The position numbers were made by a program, and so were the translations under genes. From an uncultured bacterium (lineage in GTDB: Bacteria > Bacillota_A > Clostridia > Lachnospirales > Lachnospiraceae), in assembly GCA_905215045.1 (NCBI GenBank), contig CAJMOO010000003.1, forward strand, positions 1-48,172: a DNA stretch of 48,172 nucleotides, read 5' to 3'. The notes under the pieces are model-generated. The model was given only the letters and a program-made list of their open reading frames with translations, did not search any database and had not been told where the DNA came from. Of this stretch, positions 1-8,008 are shown in pieces. The first letter of the stretch is position 1; the number at the start of each line of letters is the position of its first letter.

Positions 1-44
1 GATCTTACAATAAAAAGGAAATTGTTTCAGCACACGCTGAATAA
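1..44 (+). CDS. rpmF: 50S ribosomal protein L32, C-terminal end (partial)
   Basis: Reading from base 3, the first codons give SYNKKEIVSAHAE followed by a TAA at 42-44. This resembles the C-terminal tail of Clostridia L32, which usually ends with a zinc-binding CxxC followed by a YNKKEI-like segment. The rest of the gene lies outside the window. The rpmF-plsX order is widely conserved in bacteria and supports the call. Only 13 residues are visible, so this rests on the short match plus synteny. Confidence 0.7.
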   Translation, partial: SYNKKEIVSAHAE

Positions 45-58
45 TGGTAAATGAAGAG

Positions 59-116
59 AAATGCCATACGTTTAGGCTTTTTAAGAAGGTTTAGGCGTGT
101 GGCATTTCCTATTTTT
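59..116 (+). terminator. Hairpin between rpmF and plsX, possible weak terminator or attenuator
   Basis: The arms AAATGCCATACG (59-70) and CGTGTGGCATTT (96-107) pair over 12 bp with one G-U pair, around a 25-nt loop. They are followed by CCTATTTTT, a short and interrupted T-tract. This could be a weak intrinsic terminator after rpmF that lowers transcription into plsX, or an RNA processing or stability hairpin. No promoter is evident between it and plsX. Confidence 0.4.
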
Positions 117-138
117 AAGAAAAGGAGTAACAGGTCAT

Positions 139-1146
139 ATGGAGAAATTAGTGAAAGTGGCAGTTGATGCCATGGGTGGAGATCATGCACCAGGAGAAGT
201 TGTAAAAGGTGCCGTTGATGCTGTGAATGAAAAAAACAATCTGAAAGTATTTCTTGTAGGAAAAGCACCAAGGATTCATGAAGAATTAAGCAAATATCAG
301 TATAAAAATGAACAAATTGAAGTTGTGAATGCAGAAGAAGAAATTTCTTGTGACGAATCACCAGTAGAAGCGATTCGTAAGAAGAAAGATTCTTCCATGG
401 TGGTCGCCCTGAAAATGGTAAAGGATAAGACTGCAGATGCATTTGTATCAGCTGGAAGTTCAGGAGCGATCCTTGTTGGAGGACAGTTTGTTGTTGGAAG
501 GATTAAAGGGATCAAGAGAGCACCACTGGGAGCAGTGATGCCAACAGCCAAAGGTCCGATGTTATTAGTTGATGCTGGAGCGAATATGGATGCGAAAGCG
601 GAATATCTGCTTCAGTTTGCACAGATGGGATCTATCTATATGGAAGATGTTCTTGGAATCAAGAACCCAAGAGTTGGACTTGTCAATGTCGGTGTGGAAG
701 AAGCCAAAGGAAATCAGCTGGTAAAAGAAACAGGTCCATTATTAAAGGAATGTGAAAATATCAATTATATCGGAAGTATCGAAGCAAGAGAAATCCCATA
801 CGGTGCAGCGGATGTTGTTGTATGTGATGCATTTGCAGGAAATATCGTTCTGAAACTGGAAGAAGGATTAGCAGCAGTGTTAGTCAGTCAGATCAAAGAA
901 GGAATGATGTCAACATTAAAGAGTAAGATCGGTGCACTATTAGCGAAACCAGCATTAAAGAAGACGTTAAAGAAATTTGATGCTTCTGAATATGGTGGAG
1001 CGCCATTACTTGGATTAAATGGATTGGTTGTAAAAGCACATGGATCTTCAAGTGCAAAAGAAATGAAAAATGCGATCATTCAGTGTATCGCATTTGCCGA
1101 AGAAGATATTACGCAGAAGATCAAAGACCAGATCGTGAAAGGATAA
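139..1146 (+). CDS. plsX: Phosphate acyltransferase PlsX
   Basis: PlsX makes acyl-phosphate from acyl-ACP and phosphate, the first step of phospholipid synthesis in most Gram-positive bacteria. It acts at the inner face of the membrane, and PlsY then uses the product. The protein is 335 aa, normal for the family, and opens with the typical VAVDAMGGDHAPGEVVKG segment (about residues 7-24). GSSGAILVGG and the C-terminal GLNGLVVKAHG segments are also typical. The ATG at 139 is chosen because AAAGGAG at 121-127 sits at good spacing; an in-frame ATG at 97 would start inside the upstream hairpin. rnc follows after 7 nt, so the two are probably cotranscribed. No acpP lies between them, unlike many relatives. 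Confidence 0.97.
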   Translation: MEKLVKVAVDAMGGDHAPGEVVKGAVDAVNEKNNLKVFLVGKAPRIHEELSKYQYKNEQIEVVNAEEEISCDESPVEAIRKKKDSSMVVALKMVKDKTADAFVSAGSSGAILVGGQFVVGRIKGIKRAPLGAVMPTAKGPMLLVDAGANMDAKAEYLLQFAQMGSIYMEDVLGIKNPRVGLVNVGVEEAKGNQLVKETGPLLKECENINYIGSIEAREIPYGAADVVVCDAFAGNIVLKLEEGLAAVLVSQIKEGMMSTLKSKIGALLAKPALKKTLKKFDASEYGGAPLLGLNGLVVKAHGSSSAKEMKNAIIQCIAFAEEDITQKIKDQIVKG

Positions 1147-1153
1147 GAAGAAA

Positions 1154-1840
1154 ATGGATGCAAAAAGTGTGGAAGAATTTCAAGAGCAGATAGGAATTAA
1201 ATTTCATGAGCCATCCCGACTTTGGAATGCCTTCATTCATAGTTCCTATGCAAATGAACGAAGAATGAGCAAAGATAAGAATAATGAACGTCTCGAATTT
1301 TTGGGAGATGCAGTTCTTGAGCTGGTAACAAGTAATTATCTGTATCGCACATACCAGAAAGAATCAGAGGGAAAGTTAAGCAAGATCAGGGCGAGTCTTG
1401 TATGTGAGCCGACACTTGCAGGATGTGCAAGGGATATCAACCTTGGGAAATATGTTCTCTTAAGCAAAGGAGAAGATATGACAGGTGGAAGATCAAGAGA
1501 TTCCATTCTTTCTGATGCATTTGAAGCTGTGATCGGTGCGATTTATTTAGATCAGGGAATCGAAACAGCAACAAAATTCATTGAGACATATTTATTTAAA
1601 GATGTAGAAAATAAAGTTCTGTTTTTCGATGCAAAGACGAATCTTCAGGAGATTGTTCAGGGAGAAGGAAAAGGACGATTAAAATATGTGCTTGTTGGAG
1701 AAGAAGGTCCAGATCACGCCAAAATCTTTACGGTAGAAGCACGTCTTGGAGAGAATGTGATCGGAACAGGATCAGGACATAGTAAAAAGTCAGCAGAACA
1801 GCATGCTGCATTTGAGGCGATCAAACGCCACAAAAAATAA
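1154..1840 (+). CDS. rnc: Ribonuclease III
   Basis: This double-strand-specific endoribonuclease matures rRNA and processes mRNAs and small RNAs in the cytoplasm. The 228-aa protein has the signature ERLEFLGDAVLEL at residues 45-57, with metal-binding Glu48 and Asp52. The second acidic pair is Asp121 and Glu124 in SDAFEA. A double-stranded RNA-binding domain fills about residues 156-226, ending in the usual GxGxSKKxAEQHAA pattern. It lies 7 nt after plsX and 18 nt before smc. The rnc-smc-ftsY order is conserved in Firmicutes. The Shine-Dalgarno before the ATG is modest, so translation may be coupled to plsX. Confidence 0.97.
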   Translation: MDAKSVEEFQEQIGIKFHEPSRLWNAFIHSSYANERRMSKDKNNERLEFLGDAVLELVTSNYLYRTYQKESEGKLSKIRASLVCEPTLAGCARDINLGKYVLLSKGEDMTGGRSRDSILSDAFEAVIGAIYLDQGIETATKFIETYLFKDVENKVLFFDAKTNLQEIVQGEGKGRLKYVLVGEEGPDHAKIFTVEARLGENVIGTGSGHSKKSAEQHAAFEAIKRHKK

Positions 1841-1858
1841 CACGAAACAGAGGTGGAC

Positions 1859-4800
1859 ATGTATTTAAAAAGTATTGAGGTCAATGGCTTTAAATCTTTT
1901 GCCCATAAAATGATCTTTAAATTTGAACATGGGATCACAGGAATCGTAGGTCCAAATGGAAGTGGAAAGAGTAACGTTGCAGATGCTGTTCGATGGGTGC
2001 TTGGAGAACAAAGAGCAAAACAGCTTCGTGGTTCTAGAATGGAAGATGTTATTTTTTCGGGGACAGAGCTTCGAAAGCCGATGGGATCTGCTTATGTTGC
2101 GATCACATTAGATAACAGTGACCATAGTCTGCCAATCCAGTTTGAAGAAGTAACAGTTGCCAGAAGAGTCTATCGTTCTGGGGAAAGTGAATATTTGATC
2201 AACGGAAGTGCCTGCCGAAGAAAGGATATTGTAGAACTTTTTTTTGATACAGGAATCGGAAAAGAGGGATATTCGATCATCGGACAGGGACAGATCGAAC
2301 AGATCTTAAGTGGAAAACCGGAAGAGAGAAGAGAATTATTTGATGAAGCAGCAGGAATTGTTAAATACAAGAAAAACAAGCTGGAAACACAAAAATCTTT
2401 GGAAATCGAACGTGAGAATCTGGTACGAGTCACAGATATCTTAACGGAATTGGAACGTCAGGTTGGACCGCTTAAGAAACAGTCAGAACGTGCGAGAGAA
2501 TATCTGTTGTTAAGAGATCAGTTGAAAGATGAAGATGTGAAGTTGTTCCTGCTTGAGAATCAGAATCTTGAGAAGGAATTAAAAGAGCTGGATGAAAAGA
2601 TAGAAATCGCTCAGCGGGAGATCAATGAGGCAAATCAGACACTTGCCAAAGCAAAAGAGAAATACGGAAAACAAGAAGAGTTTTTGGATCATTTAAAACA
2701 GGAAATCGAAACGATCACTGCTCATATTTCTGAAATGAAGCTTACAAAGCAGAAAAAAGAAGGAAAGATTCAGGTTTTAAATGAACAGATCAATACAGAA
2801 CATATGCGTGAGAGTATGTATCTGGAGTCTAAGGATAAGCTGTATAAAGATCTGAATGAAAAGAAAGCACAGTTAAAGAGATTTGAGGCAGAGACAGAAG
2901 AAATTCGTAAGGAATATGAATCTGTCATGGAACAAAAGATACAAAAAGAAAGCGAAGTTGCATTGTATCAGAAGCAGATTCAGGATCTTGAGAGAGAACA
3001 AGAAGAGATTGAAATCCGAGTGAATGCTGTCAGAGAAGGCCGTATGCGGGTGGCTGGAGCGATTGAGCGTTCCCAGACAGTGAAAGAACAGCTAAATGTC
3101 CGGATCATAGGACTGGATCATCAGATAGAAGAAATAAAACGGCAGATCAATGATCAGGAAAAAGAAAAAGATTCTTCTAGTCAGAAGATCGAAGAGATCA
3201 ATGAGAAGAAAAAACGATCTGAAATCGAATGTCATAATGCCAAGAGAATCGAAGAAACATTGATAGCGGAACGCCGTCAGATTCAGGAACAGATGGATCA
3301 GAAAAGAGAGAAATATCATAGAGTGCGTTCCAACTATGAAACAATGCGGAATATGGCAGAACGTTATGATGGATATGGATTCGGGATCAAGAAGGTGATG
3401 GAACAACAGACTGTGACATCTGGGATCATTGGAGCGGTTGCAGATATCATCAAAGTGGAAGAAAAATACGAAACAGCGATCGAGACAGCTCTGGGCGGAA
3501 GTATTCAGAACATTGTAACGGATACGCAGAAAACAGCGAAGAAGATGATCGAATATCTGAAGAAGAATCGTTATGGAAGAGTTACGTTTTTGCCGCTGGA
3601 TGCAGTGAAGGGAAAAGAATTTGCAAGGAAAGAAATTCTTTTAGAACCAGGGGTGATCGGGGCAGCCAACCAACTTGTGATCTATGATGAAGTATATAAG
3701 GATTTATTTGCATCACTGCTTGGACAGATTCTTGTTGTAAAAGATATGGATGTAGGAATTAAAATTGCAAATAAATATCATCACAGTGTAAGGATCGTAA
3801 CGCTTGATGGGGATTCCTTAAACCGAGGCGGTGCAATGTCTGGAGGTGCTTTTAAGAACAAGAGCAATCTGCTTGGAAGATCCAGAGAAGTTGAAGAATT
3901 AAAGAAGAAGCTGGATCGATGGACGAAAGCAATCACAGAAGATGAAGAAAAATATCATGAAAATGAAAAAAAACTCAAAGAATATCAGCAAAATATGATA
4001 GACTTAGAGAAAGAGATACAAGAAATCTCTTTGGAATTAAATACACAGCAGATGTCACAATCTGCGATCAAGCGAAGAAAAGAAGAGCTTGATAATAGGC
4101 ACGAACAGTTAAGTATACAGAGACAACAACTGGAAGAAGAATTAAGGAATGCGGAAGATGATGCTGACAGACTGCAAGATGAACAGGTAGATCTTGAAAG
4201 TGCAAATGAGCAGGATGAAGAAAGGATCAAGGAGATCAGTGAGATTCTTGAACATCTTAGAAAACATGCCGAACAGCATGCAATGGAAGTTTCCAAGGTT
4301 CATATGCAGTTAAGCAAAGAATCACAGAAGTTAGAATTTCAGGAGAATAATCAGGAGCGAGTAAGATCTGAGATCGAACATCTATCAGAAGAGGTTCAAG
4401 AAAATCAGAAAGATACTGGAAGTATCAATGAGAATGTAAAAGCATTAAAACAGCAGATCGAACATTTAAAAGAATCATGCGAAGCAATGGAACGAAAGAT
4501 CATAGAAGATCAGAACAGGCATCAGAAGATGCAGGAAGAAGTGAAGGAGAAAGAAGTCCTTTATAAGGATATCCTTAAAGAACGCGAAGAGATGCTTGAA
4601 CGTATCAGTGGATATGACAAAGAAATGTATCGTCTGGAGAGTCAGAGAGAGAATCGAAAAGGAAAGAAAAAAGAGCTTTTGGATTATATGTGGGAGAATT
4701 ACGAGATCACATATCATCAGGCAAAACAGAGGATCGATCTGGATGAGACGCAGAGCCTTACAAAGGTTAAGGAAACAATCTCTGAGTTAAAAAATAAGAT

Positions 4801-5416
4801 CAAGAACCTTGGACCAGTTAATATCAATGCAGTCGAAGATTATAAAGAAGTTTCCGAACGTTACGAATTTATGCAGAAACAGCATGAAGATATCGTGACA
4901 GCAGAAGCACATCTGACAGGTTTGATGGAAGAACTGGAAGATGCGATGCGCCGTCAGTTTAATGCAAAGTTTAAAGACATCAAACGAGTATTTCAGGAAG
5001 TATTCGTGGAATTATTTGGTGGTGGAGAAGCAAGATTGGAACTTACAGATGATGATGTATTAGAATCTGGAATCAGGATCATTGCACAGCCTCCAGGAAA
5101 GAAACTTCAGAATATGATGCAGTTATCAGGTGGAGAGAAAGCTTTAACAGCGATTTCATTATTATTTGCGATCCAGAATTTAAAACCATCTCCGTTTTGT
5201 CTCCTGGATGAGATTGAAGCGGCATTGGATGATTCAAATGTCACAAGATTTGCAAAGTATCTGCATAAACTTACAAAGGATACACAGTTTATCGTGATCA
5301 CACATCGAAGAGGAACGATGATGGCAGCAGATGTTTTATATGGGATCACGATGCAGGAAAAAGGTATTTCAACTCAGGTTTCTGTAAATTTGATCGAGAA
5401 TGATTTAGATGAATAA
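1859..5416 (+). CDS. smc: Chromosome segregation ATPase SMC
   Basis: SMC is the core of bacterial condensin. With ScpA and ScpB it loads near the origin and aligns chromosome arms. The 1185-aa protein has Walker A GPNGSGKSN at residues 31-39, a long heptad-rich coiled coil, a hinge around 500-660 containing GGAMSGGAF, a second coil, and a C-terminal head with signature LSGGEKA (from Leu1089) and Walker B LLDEIEAALD (Asp1117, Glu1118). The ATG at 1859 follows AGAGGTGG at suitable spacing; a GTG at 1853 is in frame but overlaps that site. The end overlaps an upstream in-frame ATG of ftsY, but the likely ftsY start is 13 nt downstream of the stop. Confidence 0.98.
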   Translation: MYLKSIEVNGFKSFAHKMIFKFEHGITGIVGPNGSGKSNVADAVRWVLGEQRAKQLRGSRMEDVIFSGTELRKPMGSAYVAITLDNSDHSLPIQFEEVTVARRVYRSGESEYLINGSACRRKDIVELFFDTGIGKEGYSIIGQGQIEQILSGKPEERRELFDEAAGIVKYKKNKLETQKSLEIERENLVRVTDILTELERQVGPLKKQSERAREYLLLRDQLKDEDVKLFLLENQNLEKELKELDEKIEIAQREINEANQTLAKAKEKYGKQEEFLDHLKQEIETITAHISEMKLTKQKKEGKIQVLNEQINTEHMRESMYLESKDKLYKDLNEKKAQLKRFEAETEEIRKEYESVMEQKIQKESEVALYQKQIQDLEREQEEIEIRVNAVREGRMRVAGAIERSQTVKEQLNVRIIGLDHQIEEIKRQINDQEKEKDSSSQKIEEINEKKKRSEIECHNAKRIEETLIAERRQIQEQMDQKREKYHRVRSNYETMRNMAERYDGYGFGIKKVMEQQTVTSGIIGAVADIIKVEEKYETAIETALGGSIQNIVTDTQKTAKKMIEYLKKNRYGRVTFLPLDAVKGKEFARKEILLEPGVIGAANQLVIYDEVYKDLFASLLGQILVVKDMDVGIKIANKYHHSVRIVTLDGDSLNRGGAMSGGAFKNKSNLLGRSREVEELKKKLDRWTKAITEDEEKYHENEKKLKEYQQNMIDLEKEIQEISLELNTQQMSQSAIKRRKEELDNRHEQLSIQRQQLEEELRNAEDDADRLQDEQVDLESANEQDEERIKEISEILEHLRKHAEQHAMEVSKVHMQLSKESQKLEFQENNQERVRSEIEHLSEEVQENQKDTGSINENVKALKQQIEHLKESCEAMERKIIEDQNRHQKMQEEVKEKEVLYKDILKEREEMLERISGYDKEMYRLESQRENRKGKKKELLDYMWENYEITYHQAKQRIDLDETQSLTKVKETISELKNKIKNLGPVNINAVEDYKEVSERYEFMQKQHEDIVTAEAHLTGLMEELEDAMRRQFNAKFKDIKRVFQEVFVELFGGGEARLELTDDDVLESGIRIIAQPPGKKLQNMMQLSGGEKALTAISLLFAIQNLKPSPFCLLDEIEAALDDSNVTRFAKYLHKLTKDTQFIVITHRRGTMMAADVLYGITMQEKGISTQVSVNLIENDLDE

Positions 5417-5429
5417 AAGGAGAATGGCT

Positions 5430-6365
5430 ATGTCAGAGAAAAAAGGATTTTTTAAAAGACTTGCACAGGGATTAAGTAAAACAAGAGATAATATTGCCTC
5501 AAGTTTTGACTCTATTTTCAGCGGATTTTCTGGAATAGATGAGGATTTTTATGAAGAGCTGGAAGAGATTTTGATCATGAGTGATATGGGAATTGATACA
5601 ACAATGAATATCATTGAAGATCTGAAGAAAAAAGTAAAAGAAAATAAGATCAAAGAGCCGGAAGAATGCCGACAGCTTTTGATCGATTCTATTAAGGATC
5701 AGATGAGACTGGATGATAGTGCTTATGATTTTATTGATAAAAAGAGTGTCGTTCTTGTCATTGGAGTAAATGGTGTAGGGAAAACAACATCTGTTGGAAA
5801 ACTTGCGGCATCATTAAAAGGACAAGGAAAAAAAGTATTACTGGCAGCTGCGGATACATTCCGTGCTGGAGCGATCGAACAGCTCAAAGAATGGTCAAAT
5901 CGTGCTGGGGTTGATATCATCAGTCAAGCAGAGGGTGCAGATCCTGCGGCTGTTGTATATGATGCGGTAGCAGCAGCAAAAGCAAGAGATGTCGATGTGT
6001 TGTTATGTGATACAGCAGGACGACTTCATAATAAGAAGAATCTGATGAATGAGTTAAGCAAGATCAATCGTATCATCCAAAAAGAATACAGTGAAGCTTA
6101 TTTAGAGACACTGATCGTCTTAGATGGAACAACTGGACAAAATGCCATGGCACAGGCAAAACAGTTTAAAGAAGCAACAGACATTTCAGGAATTATTTTG
6201 ACGAAATTAGATGGAACAGCAAAAGGCGGAATCGCGATCGCAATCCAGTCAGAACTTGGAATTCCAGTAAAATACATTGGTATTGGGGAACAGGTTGATG
6301 ATCTTCAGAGATTTGATCCAGATATGTTTGTCAATGCATTATTCGAAAAAGGAGAAGAAAATTAA
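5430..6365 (+). CDS. ftsY: Signal recognition particle receptor FtsY
   Basis: FtsY is the membrane-associated GTPase that receives SRP-ribosome complexes and passes nascent membrane proteins to the Sec translocon. The 311-aa protein lacks the long acidic A domain of E. coli FtsY, as is usual in Firmicutes. It has an N domain of about 100 residues and a G domain with P-loop GVNGVGKTT (112-120), DTAGR and TKLDG. Of three in-frame ATGs (5409, 5424, 5430), 5430 is preferred because AAAGGAG at 5416-5422 lies 7 nt upstream. ilvA follows after a single base. In many relatives ylxM-ffh would follow instead. Confidence 0.97.
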   Translation: MSEKKGFFKRLAQGLSKTRDNIASSFDSIFSGFSGIDEDFYEELEEILIMSDMGIDTTMNIIEDLKKKVKENKIKEPEECRQLLIDSIKDQMRLDDSAYDFIDKKSVVLVIGVNGVGKTTSVGKLAASLKGQGKKVLLAAADTFRAGAIEQLKEWSNRAGVDIISQAEGADPAAVVYDAVAAAKARDVDVLLCDTAGRLHNKKNLMNELSKINRIIQKEYSEAYLETLIVLDGTTGQNAMAQAKQFKEATDISGIILTKLDGTAKGGIAIAIQSELGIPVKYIGIGEQVDDLQRFDPDMFVNALFEKGEEN

Positions 6366-6366
6366 A

Positions 6367-7584
6367 ATGTTAGAACTAAAAGATTTTGAAGCTGCATATA
6401 ATAAAGTGCAGGAGGTTGTCCTTCCTACCAAGCTGATCAAAAGTGATTATTTTTCAGATCAGACAGGAAACGATGTTTATCTAAAACCTGAGAACATGCA
6501 GTTGACTGGAGCTTACAAGATCCGTGGTGCATATTACAAAATCAGTACATTATCTGAAGAAGAAAAAGCAAAAGGATTGATCACAGCATCTGCTGGAAAC
6601 CATGCACAGGGTGTTGCATTGGCAGCAGCAAGACAGGGAGTCAAAGCAACGATCGTTATGCCAACAACCACTCCACTGTTAAAGGTTAACAGAACAAAAG
6701 ATCTTGGAGCAGAAGTGATCCTTCATGGAGATGTTTATGATGAAGCATGTGCACACGCATTAGACCTTGCAGCAGAACATGGATATACATTTGTTCATCC
6801 ATTTGATGACCCAACGGTTGCAACAGGGCAGGGAACGATCGCAATGGATATCTTTAAAGAACTTCCAACCGTAGATTACATCCTTGTACCAATCGGTGGA
6901 GGCGGACTTGCAACAGGTGTTTCAACACTTGCCAAACTGTTAAATCCAAAGATTAAAGTGATCGGTGTAGAACCAGCAGGAGCAGCATGTATGAAAGCTT
7001 CATTAGAAGCAGGAAAAGTAGTGTCATGTGATCATGTCAGCACGATCGCAGATGGTACAGCAGTACAGACACCAGGAAAGATCATTTTTCCATATATTCA
7101 GGAAAACCTTGATGATATCATCACAGTAGAAGATGAAGAACTGATCCCATGTTTCTTAGACTTGTTAGAAAATCACAAGATGTTAGCAGAAAACTCTGGA
7201 TTACTAACAATTGCAGCATTAAAACATCTGGATGTTAAGAATAAGAAAGTAGTTTCTATCATCAGTGGTGGAAATATGGATGTCATTACGATCGCATCTT
7301 TAGTACAGCATGGATTGATCATGAGAGATCGAATCTTTACGGTATCTGTATTCCTTCCAGACAAACCAGGAGAGTTAAATAAAGTTTCTGATGTGATCGC
7401 AGATGCACAGGGAAATATTATCAAACTAGAGCATAACCAGTTCGTAAGTATCAACAGAAATAGTGCGGTAGAACTTACGATCACAATGGAAGCATTCGGT
7501 ACAGAACATAAAAATAAGATCATTAAATCCTTGAAAAAAGCAGGATATGATCCTAAAATGAGAAATTCTACATCTGTATATTAA
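6367..7584 (+). CDS. ilvA: Threonine ammonia-lyase with C-terminal ACT domain
   Basis: This PLP enzyme deaminates threonine to 2-oxobutyrate, either for isoleucine synthesis or for threonine catabolism. The 405-aa protein has the PLP lysine in ENMQLTGAYKIRGA (Lys51), the SAGNHAQGVA loop, and the phosphate-binding GGGG at 177-180. The last roughly 75 residues (FTVSVFLPDKPGELNKV onward) form an ACT-type ligand-binding domain. The overall form matches the roughly 400-aa IlvA/TdcB-with-ACT group rather than the 500-aa enzyme with two regulatory domains. The start follows AAAGGAG at 6349-6355, inside the end of ftsY. It is cotranscribed with an unrelated housekeeping gene, and no other ilv genes are nearby, so biosynthetic versus catabolic use cannot be decided. 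Confidence 0.94.
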   Translation: MLELKDFEAAYNKVQEVVLPTKLIKSDYFSDQTGNDVYLKPENMQLTGAYKIRGAYYKISTLSEEEKAKGLITASAGNHAQGVALAAARQGVKATIVMPTTTPLLKVNRTKDLGAEVILHGDVYDEACAHALDLAAEHGYTFVHPFDDPTVATGQGTIAMDIFKELPTVDYILVPIGGGGLATGVSTLAKLLNPKIKVIGVEPAGAACMKASLEAGKVVSCDHVSTIADGTAVQTPGKIIFPYIQENLDDIITVEDEELIPCFLDLLENHKMLAENSGLLTIAALKHLDVKNKKVVSIISGGNMDVITIASLVQHGLIMRDRIFTVSVFLPDKPGELNKVSDVIADAQGNIIKLEHNQFVSINRNSAVELTITMEAFGTEHKNKIIKSLKKAGYDPKMRNSTSVY

Positions 7585-7644
7585 ATTGCTTGGATGAATT
7601 TCACAATATGGATATAAATAGTGCATTAAATATTGTACAATTTG

Positions 7645-7673
7645 TTGAAATATATGAAAAGATTTGGTATAAT
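7645..7673 (+). promoter_or_regulatory. Near-consensus vegetative promoter ahead of the glgB leader
   Basis: TTGAAA at 7645-7650 and TATAAT at 7668-7673 are separated by exactly 17 bp, so this is a strong sigma-A-type promoter by sequence. Transcription should begin near 7680, about 330 bases before glgB. It lies about 60 bp after ilvA and would drive the leader RNA and, on readthrough, the glycogen genes. Confidence 0.85.
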
Positions 7674-7679
7674 AAAGTT

Positions 7680-7896
7680 AGTGAAACAAACACTTTTTGA
7701 ACAGCAGATAAACAACCAGAAAGTGGACTAGAAACGAAAGATATTTACAGTACATTGTTCTTTGAATATGAAAATATCTTGTAAGATGACAACGTGTCAC
7801 ATTTTTATTATACCTATAGAAATTAAAGATATGACTATAAAAGCGTAAATAAGCCATTTGCAAGAAGATTGTTCGTGGTTGTTTACGCTTTTTTAT
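7680..7896 (+). ncRNA. Candidate structured leader RNA or small RNA upstream of glgB
   Basis: About 215 nt lie between the predicted start point and the end of the terminator T-tract. The segment TAAACAACCA at 7709-7718 is a perfect 10-nt complement of TGGTTGTTTA at 7876-7885, which is also most of the terminator 3' arm. The RNA can therefore form either a long-range stem or the terminator, but not both. This is the usual logic of a cis-acting attenuator or riboswitch. It could equally be the closing stem of an independent small RNA such as 6S. I do not recognise the conserved core of a known riboswitch or a T-box sequence. No convincing gene is encoded here. Confidence 0.55.
7841..7896 (+). 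terminator. Intrinsic terminator in the glgB leader
   Basis: The arm at 7841-7856 (AAGCGTAAATAAGCCA) pairs with 7876-7890 (TGGTTGTTTACGCTT): 12 pairs including one G-U, a one-base bulge, then 3 more pairs. A T-rich tract (TTTTTT then ATTTTA) begins at 7889. This is a strong terminator between the leader promoter and glgB, so glycogen gene expression would depend on readthrough or on a separate promoter that I could not identify. Confidence 0.8.
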
Positions 7897-7902
7897 TTTA
7901 TT

Positions 7903-7929
7903 AGACTTTTTAGTTTCACAAAGAAGTCT
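7903..7929 (+). other. Short hairpin between the leader terminator and glgB
   Basis: AGACTTTTT at 7903-7911 pairs with AAGAAGTCT at 7921-7929 over 9 bp with one G-U pair and a 9-nt loop. No T-tract follows. The rest of 7930-8008 holds no clear promoter; it ends in a strong ribosome binding site, AAGGAGGAG, just before the glgB ATG. The hairpin's role is unknown. Confidence 0.4.
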
Positions 7930-8008
7930 TATAAGATAAGATTTTCTGTAAGTGTGGGATTCAATCACAAGAATTCTTTGTTTTGAAGTTTTAAGGAGGA
8001 GTTATACT

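Noticed and set aside
3985..4296. A minus-strand open frame in smc rich in Ser and Cys.
   Set aside because: It is the antisense shadow of the coiled-coil region of smc, with low complexity and no ribosome binding site.
7786..7848. A 20-codon open frame in the glgB leader (begins MTTCHIF, six Ile) ending inside the terminator 5' arm, a possible leader peptide next to ilvA.
   Set aside because: There is no Shine-Dalgarno before its ATG, and the downstream gene is glgB, not an isoleucine gene. The codon content is ordinary for an AT-rich non-coding stretch.
7678..7968. A 96-codon open frame on the minus strand across the glgB leader.
   Set aside because: It runs opposite to a strong promoter and terminator, lacks a ribosome binding site, and its product has no recognisable pattern.
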